In this document: piece after piece, positions 24,576 to 32,862 of the stretch
How positions within the stretch are numbered: the first letter of the stretch is position 1
Layout: each line of letters opens with the position of its first letter
DNA from: Streptomyces sp. NBC_00582
Lineage (GTDB): Bacteria; Actinomycetota; Actinomycetes; Streptomycetales; Streptomycetaceae
DNA: 64,000 nt
NCBI RefSeq assembly: GCF_036345155.1
Contig: NZ_CP107772.1
Coordinates: 7,502,001 to 7,566,000 of the forward strand
Direction of reading: 5' to 3'
Translations under genes and position numbers: made by a program
The notes under the pieces: generated by a model
Databases searched by the model: none
Told to the model about the DNA's origin: nothing
Seen by the model: only the letters and a program-made list of their open reading frames with translations

Positions 24576-25727
24576 CTAGTTCGTTACAAGTCGGCCCAGA
24601 GGCGCCTGTTGCAGGGGGACGGGACGGGGTGTCGTGGGCTCGGGTTCCCCGGGCTCGGCCGGCGCGGCGGGCTGCGGCGGCGGGGGGACCTCGGGCGGGG
24701 TCAGGCGGGCCACCGCGCAGGGTTCGTCCGCGGTGGCGTACGGCAGGCACAGCACACCGTCCGGCGTCCACAGGCCGCTGCCCGCCAGCCAGCCCTCGGG
24801 GGCGGCGAGTTGCTGGAGCCGCCGTTCCGCCGGGCGCCAGGTGCCGACCCAGGTGCCGGAGGAGCCGTCGATGCGCAGGGCCACGGCACAGCGCTCCGGA
24901 AGCAGTATCGGGCCGGGCTGGACGGCGAACGGGGTGAGCGTGCAGTCGGGCAGCCGCAGGGACTCCGGGAACCGCACCGGCAGGGTGCTGCCGAGCACGC
25001 CCCAGCCGAGCCGCGGGGCGCCGGGGGACGGGGCGTCCGAGTGGATCACCAGCAGGCCGCTGTCCGGGTCGGCGAGCAGGAGACGGTCGTCGCTGTGGGC
25101 GGCGATCTGCAGCAGCGGGGAGACCTCGCCGTCCGCCAGGTCCACCACGACCGTCTTGGTCCGGCCGCCGAGCTCACGGTCCAGGGCGAGCATCCGGCCC
25201 GTACGGTCCAGCCAGACGCCTCCCGAGCAGTGGCCGGGGACGTCGGCCACCCGCTCCGGGCCGAAGGCACCGCCGGCCACCAGCCACACGGTGCTGGTGC
25301 GCCCGCCCACGGCGAGGGCGTAGGCGCGCCCGCCGCCCGGTGCCGGCGGCAGCAGACGCAGCCCCGCCCCCTCGCCCCGGCACTCCACGGCGCCCAGAGG
25401 CAGCTCGCCGGTGCCGGGGCCGGTGGGGTAGAGGAGGGAGAAGGTGTGCCGGTCCCGCACGGTCCGGCAGACCAGCACCCGGCCGTCGGCCAGCGGCTGC
25501 ACCTGGGTGCCGGGCTCCTCGGGCTGGTGGACCGGCAGCGGTACCGCGTAGGGCTCGGGGCCGTCGAGGGTCCAGCGCTCCGGGAACCAGCTGTCGGGAC
25601 GGGGGCCGCGGGCGAGACGTGCGGCGTAGGCGCCGTCCGCGGTGATCACACAGGGGGCCGGGGGGACGGGCGACGGGGGGTCCTCGTCGCCGTCCTCCGT
25701 GGTGGGTTCGATCGCACAGGCCGTCAT
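24576..25727 (-). CDS. Uncharacterised protein with propeller-like repeats
   Basis: A 383-residue protein starting at ATG 25727, with GGAGGTGACC upstream. It shows repeated beta-strand patterns (GRVLVCRTVRDRHTFSLLYP, GGVWLDRTGRMLALDRELGG, DDRLLLADPDSGLLVIHSD), the look of a beta-propeller. The C-terminal 40 residues are Pro/Glu-rich. It has no signal peptide and no catalytic motif is recognised. In Streptomyces such proteins occur next to the Nif3 homologue, but no function is established. The frame is open well upstream, but those residues do not resemble coding sequence. Confidence 0.75.
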   Translation of the reverse strand: MTACAIEPTTEDGDEDPPSPVPPAPCVITADGAYAARLARGPRPDSWFPERWTLDGPEPYAVPLPVHQPEEPGTQVQPLADGRVLVCRTVRDRHTFSLLYPTGPGTGELPLGAVECRGEGAGLRLLPPAPGGGRAYALAVGGRTSTVWLVAGGAFGPERVADVPGHCSGGVWLDRTGRMLALDRELGGRTKTVVVDLADGEVSPLLQIAAHSDDRLLLADPDSGLLVIHSDAPSPGAPRLGWGVLGSTLPVRFPESLRLPDCTLTPFAVQPGPILLPERCAVALRIDGSSGTWVGTWRPAERRLQQLAAPEGWLAGSGLWTPDGVLCLPYATADEPCAVARLTPPEVPPPPQPAAPAEPGEPEPTTPRPVPLQQAPLGRLVTN

Positions 25728-25947
25728 GGGTCGGTCACCTCCGGCGAAGAAGCTAGTTTTCGCACGCACGGGCGGGGGAGCGGGAGACGGGGGCTTCCCT
25801 CGTAAGAGTGGTGCAGAACCGATTCGCCAGAGGCGGACGGGGTGGCTGTGCTGTTCTCCGCAGGGCCCGGCGTCGACGCCCGCGGCCGTCATGCGCGCAC
25901 ACCGCCGGCCGTCCCGGGTCCGCGGAGCGGCCAGGTAGCCTTTCCCC

Positions 25948-26805
25948 GTGCCCCGTCTGTCTGAAGTCATCGCCGCGCTGGACAACCTGTGGCCCGCCGA
26001 GCGGGCCGAGTCCTGGGACGCGGTCGGCACCGTCGTGGGGGAGCCGGATCAGGACGTCTCCCGGGTGCTGTTCGCCGTCGACCCCGTGCAGGAGGTCGTG
26101 GAGGAAGCCGTGAAGCTGGGGGCCGGCCTGCTGGTCACCCACCACCCGCTCTACCTCCGAGGGACGACGACCGTCGCGGCCTCCACCTTCAAGGGCCGGG
26201 TCGTGCACACCCTCATCAAGAACGACATCGCCCTGCACGTCGCCCACACCAACGCCGACACCGCCGACCCGGGCGTGAGCGACGCCCTCGCCGGCGCGCT
26301 CGACCTGCGGGTCGTACGGCCCCTCGTGCCCGACGCGAGCGACCCCGAGGGGCGGCGCGGCCTCGGCAGGATCTGCGCGCTCGACCACCCGGTCACCGTC
26401 CGCGAGTTCGCCGCCCGCGCCGCCGAGCGGCTGCCCGCCACCGCGCAGGGCATCCGGGTGGCCGGCGACCCCGAGGCGCTCGTGCGGACCGTCGCCGTCA
26501 GCGGCGGCTCCGGCGACAGCCTCTTCGAGCACGTCCGCGCCGCCGGCGTCGACGCCTTCCTCACCGCGGACCTGCGCCACCACCCGGTGTCGGAAGCCCG
26601 CGCCCGGAGCCCTCTCGCGCTGCTCGACGCGGCGCACTGGGCCACCGAGTGGCCCTGGTGCGAGCTGGCCGCAGCCCAGCTCGACGAGATCTCCGACCGT
26701 CACGGATGGGGCCTCAGGGTCCATGTCTCGCGTACGGTCACCGACCCCTGGACCGCCCACGCGGCGTCCAGCCCCACCTCTAGCGCAATGGGAGCCCCCA
26801 ACTGA
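25948..26805 (+). CDS. Nif3-like dinuclear metal centre protein
   Basis: A 285-residue member of the Nif3/YbgI family (also annotated GTP cyclohydrolase 1 type 2). Family members form hexameric rings with a two-metal site. Ligand motifs are the His pair in LLVTHHPLYLRG, the Asp in HTNADTAD and, near the end, HxxxE-like residues in ALLDAAHWATEWPW. The GTG start at 25948 has no strong ribosome site. Its stop overlaps the start of the zinc-ribbon gene by two bases, and the RNase H/phosphatase gene follows, giving a conserved Nif3, zinc-ribbon, RNase H order known in actinobacteria. The physiological role is unsettled. Confidence 0.9.
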   Translation: MPRLSEVIAALDNLWPAERAESWDAVGTVVGEPDQDVSRVLFAVDPVQEVVEEAVKLGAGLLVTHHPLYLRGTTTVAASTFKGRVVHTLIKNDIALHVAHTNADTADPGVSDALAGALDLRVVRPLVPDASDPEGRRGLGRICALDHPVTVREFAARAAERLPATAQGIRVAGDPEALVRTVAVSGGSGDSLFEHVRAAGVDAFLTADLRHHPVSEARARSPLALLDAAHWATEWPWCELAAAQLDEISDRHGWGLRVHVSRTVTDPWTAHAASSPTSSAMGAPN

Positions 26806-27545
26806 ACGCCGCGCCCGCCGACCAGATCCGTCTTCTCGACGTCCAGGCCCTCGACGTCCGCCTGCAGCAGCTCGCGCACAAGCGCAGGTCGCTGCCCGAG
26901 CACGCCGAGATCGAGTCGCTGACCAAGGATCTGACGCAACTGCGCGACCTGCTCGTGGCCGCGCAGACCGAGGAGAGCGACACCGCCCGCGAGCAGACCA
27001 AGGCCGAGCAGGACGTGGACCAGGTGCGCCAGCGCGCCGCCCGCGACCAGCAGCGCCTGGACTCCGGCGCGGTCACCTCCCCCAAGGACCTGGAGAACCT
27101 CCAGAAGGAGATCGTCTCCCTCGCCAAGCGCCAGGGCGACCTCGAGGACGTCGTCCTGGAGGTCATGGAGCGCCGTGAGTCCGCGCAGGAGCGGGTCACC
27201 GAGCTGACCGAGCGGGTCGGCGCCGTCCAGGGCAAGATCGACGACGCGACCGCCCGCCGTGACGCCGCCTTCGAGGAGCTCGACGGCGAGGCCTCCTCGG
27301 TCACCAAGGAGCGCGAGCTCGTCGCCGGGTCCGTCCCCGCCGACCTGCTCAAGCTGTACGAGAAGCTGCGCGAGCAGCAGGGCGGCATCGGCGCGGCCAA
27401 GCTGTACGCCCGCACCTGCCAGGGCTGCCGCCAGGAGCTCGCGGTCACCGAGCTCAGCGAGATCCGCAAGGCCGCGCCCGACACCGTCGTACGGTGCGAG
27501 AACTGCCGTCGGATCCTCGTGCGCACCTCCGAGTCCGGGCTGTAG
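26802..27545 (+). CDS. Zinc-ribbon coiled-coil protein, CTG start
   Basis: A 247-residue protein. Residues about 1-170 form a long coiled coil with heptads (QALDVRLQQLAHKRRSLP, DLENLQKEIVSLAKRQ). The last 45 residues are a zinc ribbon with four cysteines (CQGC and CENC). The fold matches the C4-zinc-ribbon CT398/CdsZ-like proteins thought to bind nucleic acids or act as scaffolds. The first start codon available in frame that keeps the conserved N-terminal helix is CTG at 26802, overlapping the Nif3 stop (CTGA), with GGAG at 26791 correctly placed. The next in-frame ATG or GTG (26955 region) would remove about 50 residues of coiled coil. Confidence 0.88.
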   Translation: MNAAPADQIRLLDVQALDVRLQQLAHKRRSLPEHAEIESLTKDLTQLRDLLVAAQTEESDTAREQTKAEQDVDQVRQRAARDQQRLDSGAVTSPKDLENLQKEIVSLAKRQGDLEDVVLEVMERRESAQERVTELTERVGAVQGKIDDATARRDAAFEELDGEASSVTKERELVAGSVPADLLKLYEKLREQQGGIGAAKLYARTCQGCRQELAVTELSEIRKAAPDTVVRCENCRRILVRTSESGL

Positions 27546-27556
27546 GGGGCGGCGGC

Positions 27557-29326
27557 GTGCGGGAGTTCATCGTCGAGGCGGACGGCGGGTCGCGGGGCAA
27601 CCCCGGGCCCGCGGGGTACGGCAGTGTCGTGATCGACGCGGCGACCGGGGAGACGCTCGCCGAGCGCGCCGAGTACATCGGGGTCGCCACGAACAACGTG
27701 GCCGAGTACCGGGGGCTGCTGGCCGGACTGCGCGCCGCCCTCGAACTCGACCCGTCGGCGACGGTGCGGGTGCGGATGGACTCCAAGCTCGTGGTCGAGC
27801 AGATGTCGGGCCGCTGGAAGATCAAGCACCCCGACATGAAGCCGCTGGCCACCGAGGCCGCCCGGCTGCTCCCGCCCGCACAGGTCACCTACGAGTGGAT
27901 CCCGCGCGAGCGCAACAAGCACGCCGACCGGCTCGCCAACGAGGCGATGGACGCGGGCCGGCGCGGCGAGCAGTGGGACCCGCAGTCGTCCCGCGCCGCC
28001 CTGGACACGGCCGCGGCCGCCCGGGCCGCGGTGACCGTGCCGGAGCCCTCCGGTCCGCCCGGAGACGCGGCAGCGGGCGCGGCCCGGGCCCGCGAGGCAC
28101 TGGCCCAGGCACGTACACCGCATTCGACCGGTGCCGACCCGACGGAGGCCGAGACGACCGCTTCCCGGGCCGCCACGACGACCGGCTCGGCATCCGCGCA
28201 GACGACCGGCTCGGCGTCCGCGCAGGCGACCGGCTCGGCGTCCGCGCAGGCGACCGGTTCGGCGTCCGCGCCGACGACCGGCTCGGCAAGTGCCTCGGCG
28301 ACCGTCGGCACGTCCGGCTCGGCAGGCGGCTCGGCGTCCGCCGGAGCCATCGGCTCGACGCCTGGCGGAGGCACCGGCTCGGCGTCCGCCGGAGCCATCG
28401 GCTCGACGCCTGGCGGAGTCACCGGCTCGGCGTCCGCCGGAGCCATCGGCTCGACGCCTGGCGGAGTCACCGGCTCGACGCCTACCGGAGTCACCGGCTC
28501 GGCGTTCGCCGACGTCACCGGAGCGTCGTCCGGGCAGGCCGGGGCCGTCGACGTCACCGGAGCGTCGTCCGGGCAGGCCGGGGCCGCCGACACCGACCCC
28601 ACCGCCGTGCCGAAGGCCGCCGCCGATCTTCGGGCGGCCCGGTCGGTCGCCACGCCCGCCGGTAAGCCCTCCGTCGGCTGGGGGTCCGCCCCCGATCTGG
28701 GTGCGCCCGCCACCTTCGTCCTGCTCCGGCACGGCGAGACCCCCCTCACCCCCCAGAAGCGGTTCTCCGGCCGGGGCGGCACCGATCCCTCCCTCTCCGA
28801 GGTCGGCCGGGAGCAGGCCGAGCGGGTCGCGGCGGCGCTCGCCCGGCGCGGCACGATCCAGCACATCCTCGCCTCCCCGCTGGCCCGCACCCGCCAGACC
28901 GCCGGTGCCGTCGCCGCCCGCCTCGGTCTGGAGGTGACGATCGAGGAGGGGCTGATCGAGACGGACTTCGGCGCCTGGGAGGGCCTCACCTTCGGCGAGG
29001 TCCAGGAGCGCCACCCCGAGGACCTGACCCGGTGGCTCGGCGACCCCGAGGCCGAACCGACCGGCGGTGGCGAGAGCTTCGCGGCCACCGCCACCCGGGT
29101 CGCCGCCACCCGCGACAAGCTGGTCGCGGCGTACGCGGGCCGTACGGTCCTGCTGGTCACCCATGTGACGCCGATCAAGACGTTCGTACGGCTCGCCCTG
29201 GGCGCCCCGCCCGAGTCCCTGTTCCGCATGGAGCTCTCGGCGGCCTCGCTGTCGGCGGTGGCGTACTACGCCGACGGCAACGCCAGCGTCCGCCTCTTCA
29301 ACGACACGTCCCACCTGAGGCCCTGA
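27557..29326 (+). CDS. Bifunctional RNase H / histidine phosphatase
   Basis: A 589-residue fusion. Residues 1-135 are RNase HI: acidic catalytic positions D9 (VEADGGSRGNPG), E in NNVAEYRGLL and D in MDSKLVVEQ; the enzyme removes RNA from RNA-DNA hybrids. Residues about 208-344 are a low-complexity Gly/Ser/Ala/Thr linker of in-frame DNA repeats. Residues about 380-589 are a histidine phosphatase of the CobC/alpha-ribazole type, with the RHG motif (H392), a second Arg in PLARTRQTAG and the His in VTHVTP. The M. tuberculosis homologue Rv2228c has both activities. The GTG start at 27557 lies 11 nt after the zinc-ribbon gene. Its 3' end overlaps the convergent aldolase gene by 29 nt. Confidence 0.93.
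   Translation: MREFIVEADGGSRGNPGPAGYGSVVIDAATGETLAERAEYIGVATNNVAEYRGLLAGLRAALELDPSATVRVRMDSKLVVEQMSGRWKIKHPDMKPLATEAARLLPPAQVTYEWIPRERNKHADRLANEAMDAGRRGEQWDPQSSRAALDTAAAARAAVTVPEPSGPPGDAAAGAARAREALAQARTPHSTGADPTEAETTASRAATTTGSASAQTTGSASAQATGSASAQATGSASAPTTGSASASATVGTSGSAGGSASAGAIGSTPGGGTGSASAGAIGSTPGGVTGSASAGAIGSTPGGVTGSTPTGVTGSAFADVTGASSGQAGAVDVTGASSGQAGAADTDPTAVPKAAADLRAARSVATPAGKPSVGWGSAPDLGAPATFVLLRHGETPLTPQKRFSGRGGTDPSLSEVGREQAERVAAALARRGTIQHILASPLARTRQTAGAVAARLGLEVTIEEGLIETDFGAWEGLTFGEVQERHPEDLTRWLGDPEAEPTGGGESFAATATRVAATRDKLVAAYAGRTVLLVTHVTPIKTFVRLALGAPPESLFRMELSAASLSAVAYYADGNASVRLFNDTSHLRP
28178..28588 (+). repeat. Tandem repeats in the RNase H/phosphatase linker
   Basis: Three repeat families occur in a row. 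Five 24-nt units (28178-28297) encode TGSASAQ-like octapeptides. Three 48-nt units plus a diverged fourth (28328-28519) encode SAGAIGSTPGG-type blocks. Two 39-nt units (28511-28588) encode VTGASSGQAGA blocks. All periods are multiples of three, so copy-number change keeps the frame. Confidence 0.92.
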
Positions 29327-29972
29327 GCCCGCGGGCGGCGCGCGCCAGGCCCTCGATCCGAGCCCAGTCCCGCGCCGCCACCGCGTCCGCCGGCAGCATC
29401 CAGGTCCCGCCGACGCACGCCACGTTCGGCAGCGCCAGATACTCCGCCGCGTTGTCCGGGCCGACCCCGCCCGTCGGGCAGAAGCGGGCCTGGGGGAGCG
29501 GCCCGGCGAGCGACCGCAGATACGCCGTACCCCCCGCCGCCTGCGCCGGGAAGAACTTCATCTCCCGCACCCCGCGCTCCAGCAGCGCCACCACCTCGGA
29601 CGTGGTCGACACCCCCGGCAGGAACGGCAGCCCCGACGCCCGCATCGCCGTCAGCAGGACCTCCGTCCAGCCCGGGCTCACCAGGAACCGCGCCCCGGCC
29701 GCCGCGCACGCCGTGACCTGCTCCGGCGCGATCACGGTCCCGGCCCCGACGACGGCCTCCGGGACCGCCCCGGAGATCTCCCGGATCGCGTCGAGCGCGA
29801 CCGGGGTCCGCAGGGTCACCTCGATCGCGGGCAGCCCGCCCGCCACCAGCGCCCGCGCCAGCGGCACGGCGTCGGAGACGTCGTCGAGGACCACCACGGG
29901 CACGACCGGGGCCAGATCCAGTACCGAGGCCGTCGACGCGGCGGCCGAAGGTGGGGGCGGCGGTGAGGTCAT
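29298..29972 (-). CDS. eda: KDPG/KHG aldolase
   Basis: A class I aldolase of 224 residues, the Entner-Doudoroff enzyme splitting 2-keto-3-deoxy-6-phosphogluconate to pyruvate and glyceraldehyde-3-phosphate. Visible are the substrate-binding Glu in AIEVTLRTPVAL, the phosphate-binding strand VVGAGTVI, the Schiff-base Lys in REMKFFPAQ and the C-terminal phosphate site TGGVGPDNAAEYL. The start is ATG 29972, or ATG 29981 nine bases upstream; both have usable ribosome sites. Its 3' end overlaps the RNase H gene by 29 nt on the other strand. It is monocistronic, and the sugar-acid substrate in vivo is not defined by neighbours. Confidence 0.9.
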   Translation of the reverse strand: MTSPPPPPSAAASTASVLDLAPVVPVVVLDDVSDAVPLARALVAGGLPAIEVTLRTPVALDAIREISGAVPEAVVGAGTVIAPEQVTACAAAGARFLVSPGWTEVLLTAMRASGLPFLPGVSTTSEVVALLERGVREMKFFPAQAAGGTAYLRSLAGPLPQARFCPTGGVGPDNAAEYLALPNVACVGGTWMLPADAVAARDWARIEGLARAARGLRASGGTCR

Positions 29973-30048
29973 GCGCCTCATCCTGCCCCCGGGGTGCAAC
30001 ACGCGCAAAGGTCGTTGCGCATGCTGCAACGCAGCCCCGGCGGTGGGC

Positions 30049-30831
30049 TCAGTGCACCTCGTCCACCAGCACATCCAGCGTCCAGGGCGTCCCCGCCCGC
30101 GCCGGCTCCCGGACCTCCACCACGTACCCGAGCTCCCGCAGCGCCTCCACCAGCTGCGCCGGGCCCTTCGGCGCGATCCCGGCCGCCAGCAGGCTCCGTA
30201 CGATCCGCCCCTTCGTCGCCTTGTTGAAGTGACTGACGACCTTCCGGGTCGGCGCGTGCAGCACCCGTACGGTCGCGGTCCGCCCGGCGACCTCGCCCTT
30301 CGGCTTCCAGGCCGCCCCGTACGCCGCCGACCTCAGGTCGAGCACCAGCCCGTCCCCGGCCGCCTCGGGCAGCGCGTCCGCCATCGGCGTACGCCAGTGC
30401 GTGCCCAGCGCGCCGAGCCCCGGCAGCCGCACCCCCATCGAGCAGCGGTACGACGGGATCCGGTCCGTCACCCTCACCGCGCCCCACAGCCCGGAGAACA
30501 CCAGCAGCGACCGCGCCGCGCGCCGCTTCGCCGCCGCGTCCAGCGAGGCCAGGTCCAGGGCGTCGTAGAGGACCCCCGTGTAGATCTCCCCGGCCGGCCG
30601 GGCGCCCGCGGTGCGCAGTTCCGCGTTCTTGGCGACCTCGCCGCGCAGTCCCTCGCTCAGCCCGAGCACCTCGCGCGCCTTCTCCTCGTCGCTCGCGCAC
30701 AGCTCGGTCAGCTCGCCGAGCACGGCCTCACGGGCGGCGGTCAGCCCGGGCAGCGCCAGCGACTCCAGCTTCAACGGCGCGCCACGACCGGACGAGGCCT
30801 TCCCCTCGGAGGGCGGCAGCAGGACAAGCAC
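30049..30831 (-). CDS. yaaA: Peroxide stress protein, YaaA family
   Basis: A 260-residue protein (DUF328/UPF0246). It starts LVLLPPSEGKASSG, the family opening, and contains YTGVLYDALD, SYRCSMGVRLP, the motif RKVVSHFNKATKG and a C-terminal helical part. E. coli YaaA lowers free iron and protects DNA during peroxide stress and binds DNA. The start is GTG 30831. The 3' end is 76 nt upstream of the aldolase start, so the two may be cotranscribed. Confidence 0.93.
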   Translation of the reverse strand: MLVLLPPSEGKASSGRGAPLKLESLALPGLTAAREAVLGELTELCASDEEKAREVLGLSEGLRGEVAKNAELRTAGARPAGEIYTGVLYDALDLASLDAAAKRRAARSLLVFSGLWGAVRVTDRIPSYRCSMGVRLPGLGALGTHWRTPMADALPEAAGDGLVLDLRSAAYGAAWKPKGEVAGRTATVRVLHAPTRKVVSHFNKATKGRIVRSLLAAGIAPKGPAQLVEALRELGYVVEVREPARAGTPWTLDVLVDEVH

Positions 30832-30981
30832 GGGGTTCTCCTTCGCGGTTCGGCTCCCGGACAGAGTACGGCGTGCTCACGCCCGCTCCCTGTGCGCAAG
30901 CGCCTGTACGAGGCGGTCGGCGCCGTCCGCGTGCGGACGGATTCGCGGCAGGGTCGAGCGCGGACCGGCCGGGGCCGGCCC

Positions 30982-31038
30982 TTGACGGCTAACAGTGTTA
31001 GCCGTACGGTCGTGACATCGAGGCTAACGCTGTTAGCC
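30982..31038. promoter_or_regulatory. Promoter with two TetR-type operators
   Basis: TTGACG (30982-30987), 17 nt, TACGGT (31005-31010). Operator 1, CGGCTAACAGTGTTAGCCG (30986-31004), fills the spacer exactly between -35 and -10. Operator 2, GGCTAACGCTGTTAGCC (31022-31038), lies just downstream of the expected start site. Both share TTAGCC half-sites, with centres 35 bp apart. The regulator encoded at 31470 in the same operon is the natural binder, giving autorepression. Confidence 0.85.
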
Positions 31039-31066
31039 GCCGCTGTCGGCGCCCCGGGAGGCAGTC

Positions 31067-31477
31067 ATGAGCACGGCCACCACCAGCACCAGCTCACCCC
31101 TTCGACTGGTCCGCCGTACGGCCTGGCTCGCGGCGGCTCTCTTCTGGTCGGCCTTCGCCGTGCTGGAGGGCGTCAACCACGGCTGGCTCACCGGCGTCGC
31201 CGCCCTCGCCCTCCTCGTCGCCCCGGACCTGACGTTCCTCGTGGCCGCGGACGAGGCCCCCCGTATGGCGAAGGGGCAACTCCCGCCCCGCGCGGTGCCG
31301 TACTACAACGCGCTGCACCGCGCGTCGGTCCCGCTCGCGCTGATGGTCGACTACGCCGTCGGGCCGGTCGCCTGGCCCCCGTTCTTCGCGGCCCTCTGCG
31401 GCTGGCTCGCGCACATCTCGTACGATCGCGCCTTCGGATACGGACTGCGCACGAAGGAGGGCTTCCAGCGTGGCTGA
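31067..31477 (+). CDS. DUF4260 membrane protein
   Basis: A 136-residue protein with four hydrophobic segments (about 20-35, 42-60, 88-104, 110-122) and the DUF4260 ending WLAHISYDRAFGYGLRTKEGF. The function is unknown. The start is ATG 31067 with CGGGAGGC at proper spacing. It overlaps the TetR regulator gene (GTG at 31470) by 8 nt, so both are one operon, controlled by the twin operators just upstream. That arrangement suggests a transport or envelope role induced by a small ligand. Confidence 0.87.
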   Translation: MSTATTSTSSPLRLVRRTAWLAAALFWSAFAVLEGVNHGWLTGVAALALLVAPDLTFLVAADEAPRMAKGQLPPRAVPYYNALHRASVPLALMVDYAVGPVAWPPFFAALCGWLAHISYDRAFGYGLRTKEGFQRG

Positions 31478-31991
31478 CCGTCTCACGCCCCGCGCCCGCG
31501 AGATCGCGGCGGCCGCCCGGACCCTCCTGGAGGACGCCGGGCCCGCCGCCGTCACCATGCGGGCCCTCGCCGACCACCTCGGCATCAGGGCCCCCTCCCT
31601 CTACAAGCACTTCCCCGACAAGCACGCCGTCGAGGTCGAGCTGACCGCGCAGATGCTGGAGGAGTCGGCGGCGGCCCTGGAGGAGGCGGAGGAGCGCGAG
31701 CCGGGCTCCCTGCCGGCGCTGGGGGAGGCGTACCGCACGTACGCCCTCGCCCACCCCCACCTCTACCGCCTCGCCACCGAACGCCCCCTGCCCCGCGCCC
31801 TCCTGCCCCCCGGCCTGGAGGACCGCGCCGCGATGCCGCTCCTGCGGGCCTGCGGCGCAGACGTCGACCTGGCCCGCTCGGTGTGGGCGTTCGCCCACGG
31901 GATGGTGATCCTGGAGATCCACGGCAGATTTCCGGACGACGCGGACCTGGCGGCGGCATGGAACACGGGCCTGAAGGCGTTCCACCCCTAG
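31470..31991 (+). CDS. TetR/AcrR-family regulator with WHG domain
   Basis: A 173-residue one-component repressor. Residues about 8-52 are the helix-turn-helix (REIAAAARTLLEDAGPAAVTMRALADHL, then SLYKHFPDKHAVEVEL). The C-terminal part (about 75-170) matches the WHG-type ligand domain (YRTYALAHPHLYRLAT, VWAFAHGMVILEIHGRF). The GTG start is inside the end of the DUF4260 gene. The perfect inverted repeats at 30986-31004 and 31022-31038 in the operon promoter are the probable binding sites. The inducer is unknown. Confidence 0.92.
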   Translation: MADRLTPRAREIAAAARTLLEDAGPAAVTMRALADHLGIRAPSLYKHFPDKHAVEVELTAQMLEESAAALEEAEEREPGSLPALGEAYRTYALAHPHLYRLATERPLPRALLPPGLEDRAAMPLLRACGADVDLARSVWAFAHGMVILEIHGRFPDDADLAAAWNTGLKAFHP

Positions 31992-32015
31992 TACCTTGCT
32001 GAACGGGGGAGTGGC

Positions 32016-32843
32016 ATGAGCCGTGAACAGGCGCTGTGGACCAGAGCGAGACTCGGCCGCTGCGGCCCGCCCCTGGACCTGCTGACCGCCCGCTTCGACA
32101 AGCACGTCTACGCCCCGCACGCCCACGACGAGTTCACCGTCGGCGTCTGCGTGAGCGGCTCGGAGGTCATCGACTACCGGGGCGGCCACATCCGCACCGG
32201 CCCCGGCTCCGTCGTCGTCCTCGCCCCCGGCGAGATGCACACCGGCGGCCCCGGCAACACCACCGACGGCTACGCCTACCGCGCCCTGTACGCCGGCCCG
32301 GCCCTGCTCGCCGAGGGCGTCCTCGGTGGCGTACCGCACTTCCGCGAACCCCTGATCGACGACCCGGAACTCGCCGCCGCCTTCCGCACCGCCCACACCG
32401 AGCTGAGCGCCTGCCCCGACCCCCTGGAGGCGGAGTCCCGCCTGCCCTGGCTGCTGACCGCCCTGGCCCGCCGCCACTCGACCGCCCGCCCGGTGAGCGA
32501 CGCCGTCCCCGGCGCGGACCGCATCGCGAGGGCCGTCCGCGACCGCCTGGCCGACGAACTCCTCGCGCCCCCCTCCCTGGCCGACCTCGCCGAGGGCTTG
32601 GACCTGTCCCGCTACCAACTCCTGCGCGCCTTCCGTACGACGATGGGGGTGCCCCCGTACGCCTGGCTGGCCCAGCACCGCGTGCACCGCGCCCGCGCCC
32701 TCCTGGACGCGGGACTGCGCCCCGCCGAGGTGGCCCCGCTGGTCGGCTTCGCGGACCAGGCGCACCTGACCCGCTGGTTCCGCAGGGTCCTCGGCGTGAC
32801 CCCGGCGGCGTACCGCAACAGCGTTCAAGACGCACGGTACTGA
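32016..32843 (+). CDS. AraC-family transcriptional regulator
   Basis: A 275-residue regulator. The N-terminal half is an AraC-type cupin ligand domain ([36 protein letters not shown]). The C-terminal hundred residues have the two helix-turn-helix units ([20 protein letters not shown] and the motif ending [24 protein letters not shown]). The start is ATG 32016 with GGGGGAGTGGC upstream. It lies 19 nt before the EamA transporter gene and is probably cotranscribed with it. In many actinomycetes such AraC-EamA pairs form a regulated exporter. Confidence 0.93.
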   Translation: MSREQALWTRARLGRCGPPLDLLTARFDKHVYAPHAHDEFTVGVCVSGSEVIDYRGGHIRTGPGSVVVLAPGEMHTGGPGNTTDGYAYRALYAGPALLAEGVLGGVPHFREPLIDDPELAAAFRTAHTELSACPDPLEAESRLPWLLTALARRHSTARPVSDAVPGADRIARAVRDRLADELLAPPSLADLAEGLDLSRYQLLRAFRTTMGVPPYAWLAQHRVHRARALLDAGLRPAEVAPLVGFADQAHLTRWFRRVLGVTPAAYRNSVQDARY

Positions 32844-32862
32844 CCGGGCCGAGACTGCGGGC

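Noticed and set aside
28178..28588. Possible CRISPR array because of regular repeats
   Set aside because: Units are contiguous without unique spacers, in frame and within a gene.
27259..28665. Plus-strand frame in the zinc-ribbon / RNase H region with RRHR repeats
   Set aside because: The repeats are the DNA tandem units of the RNase H linker read in another frame.
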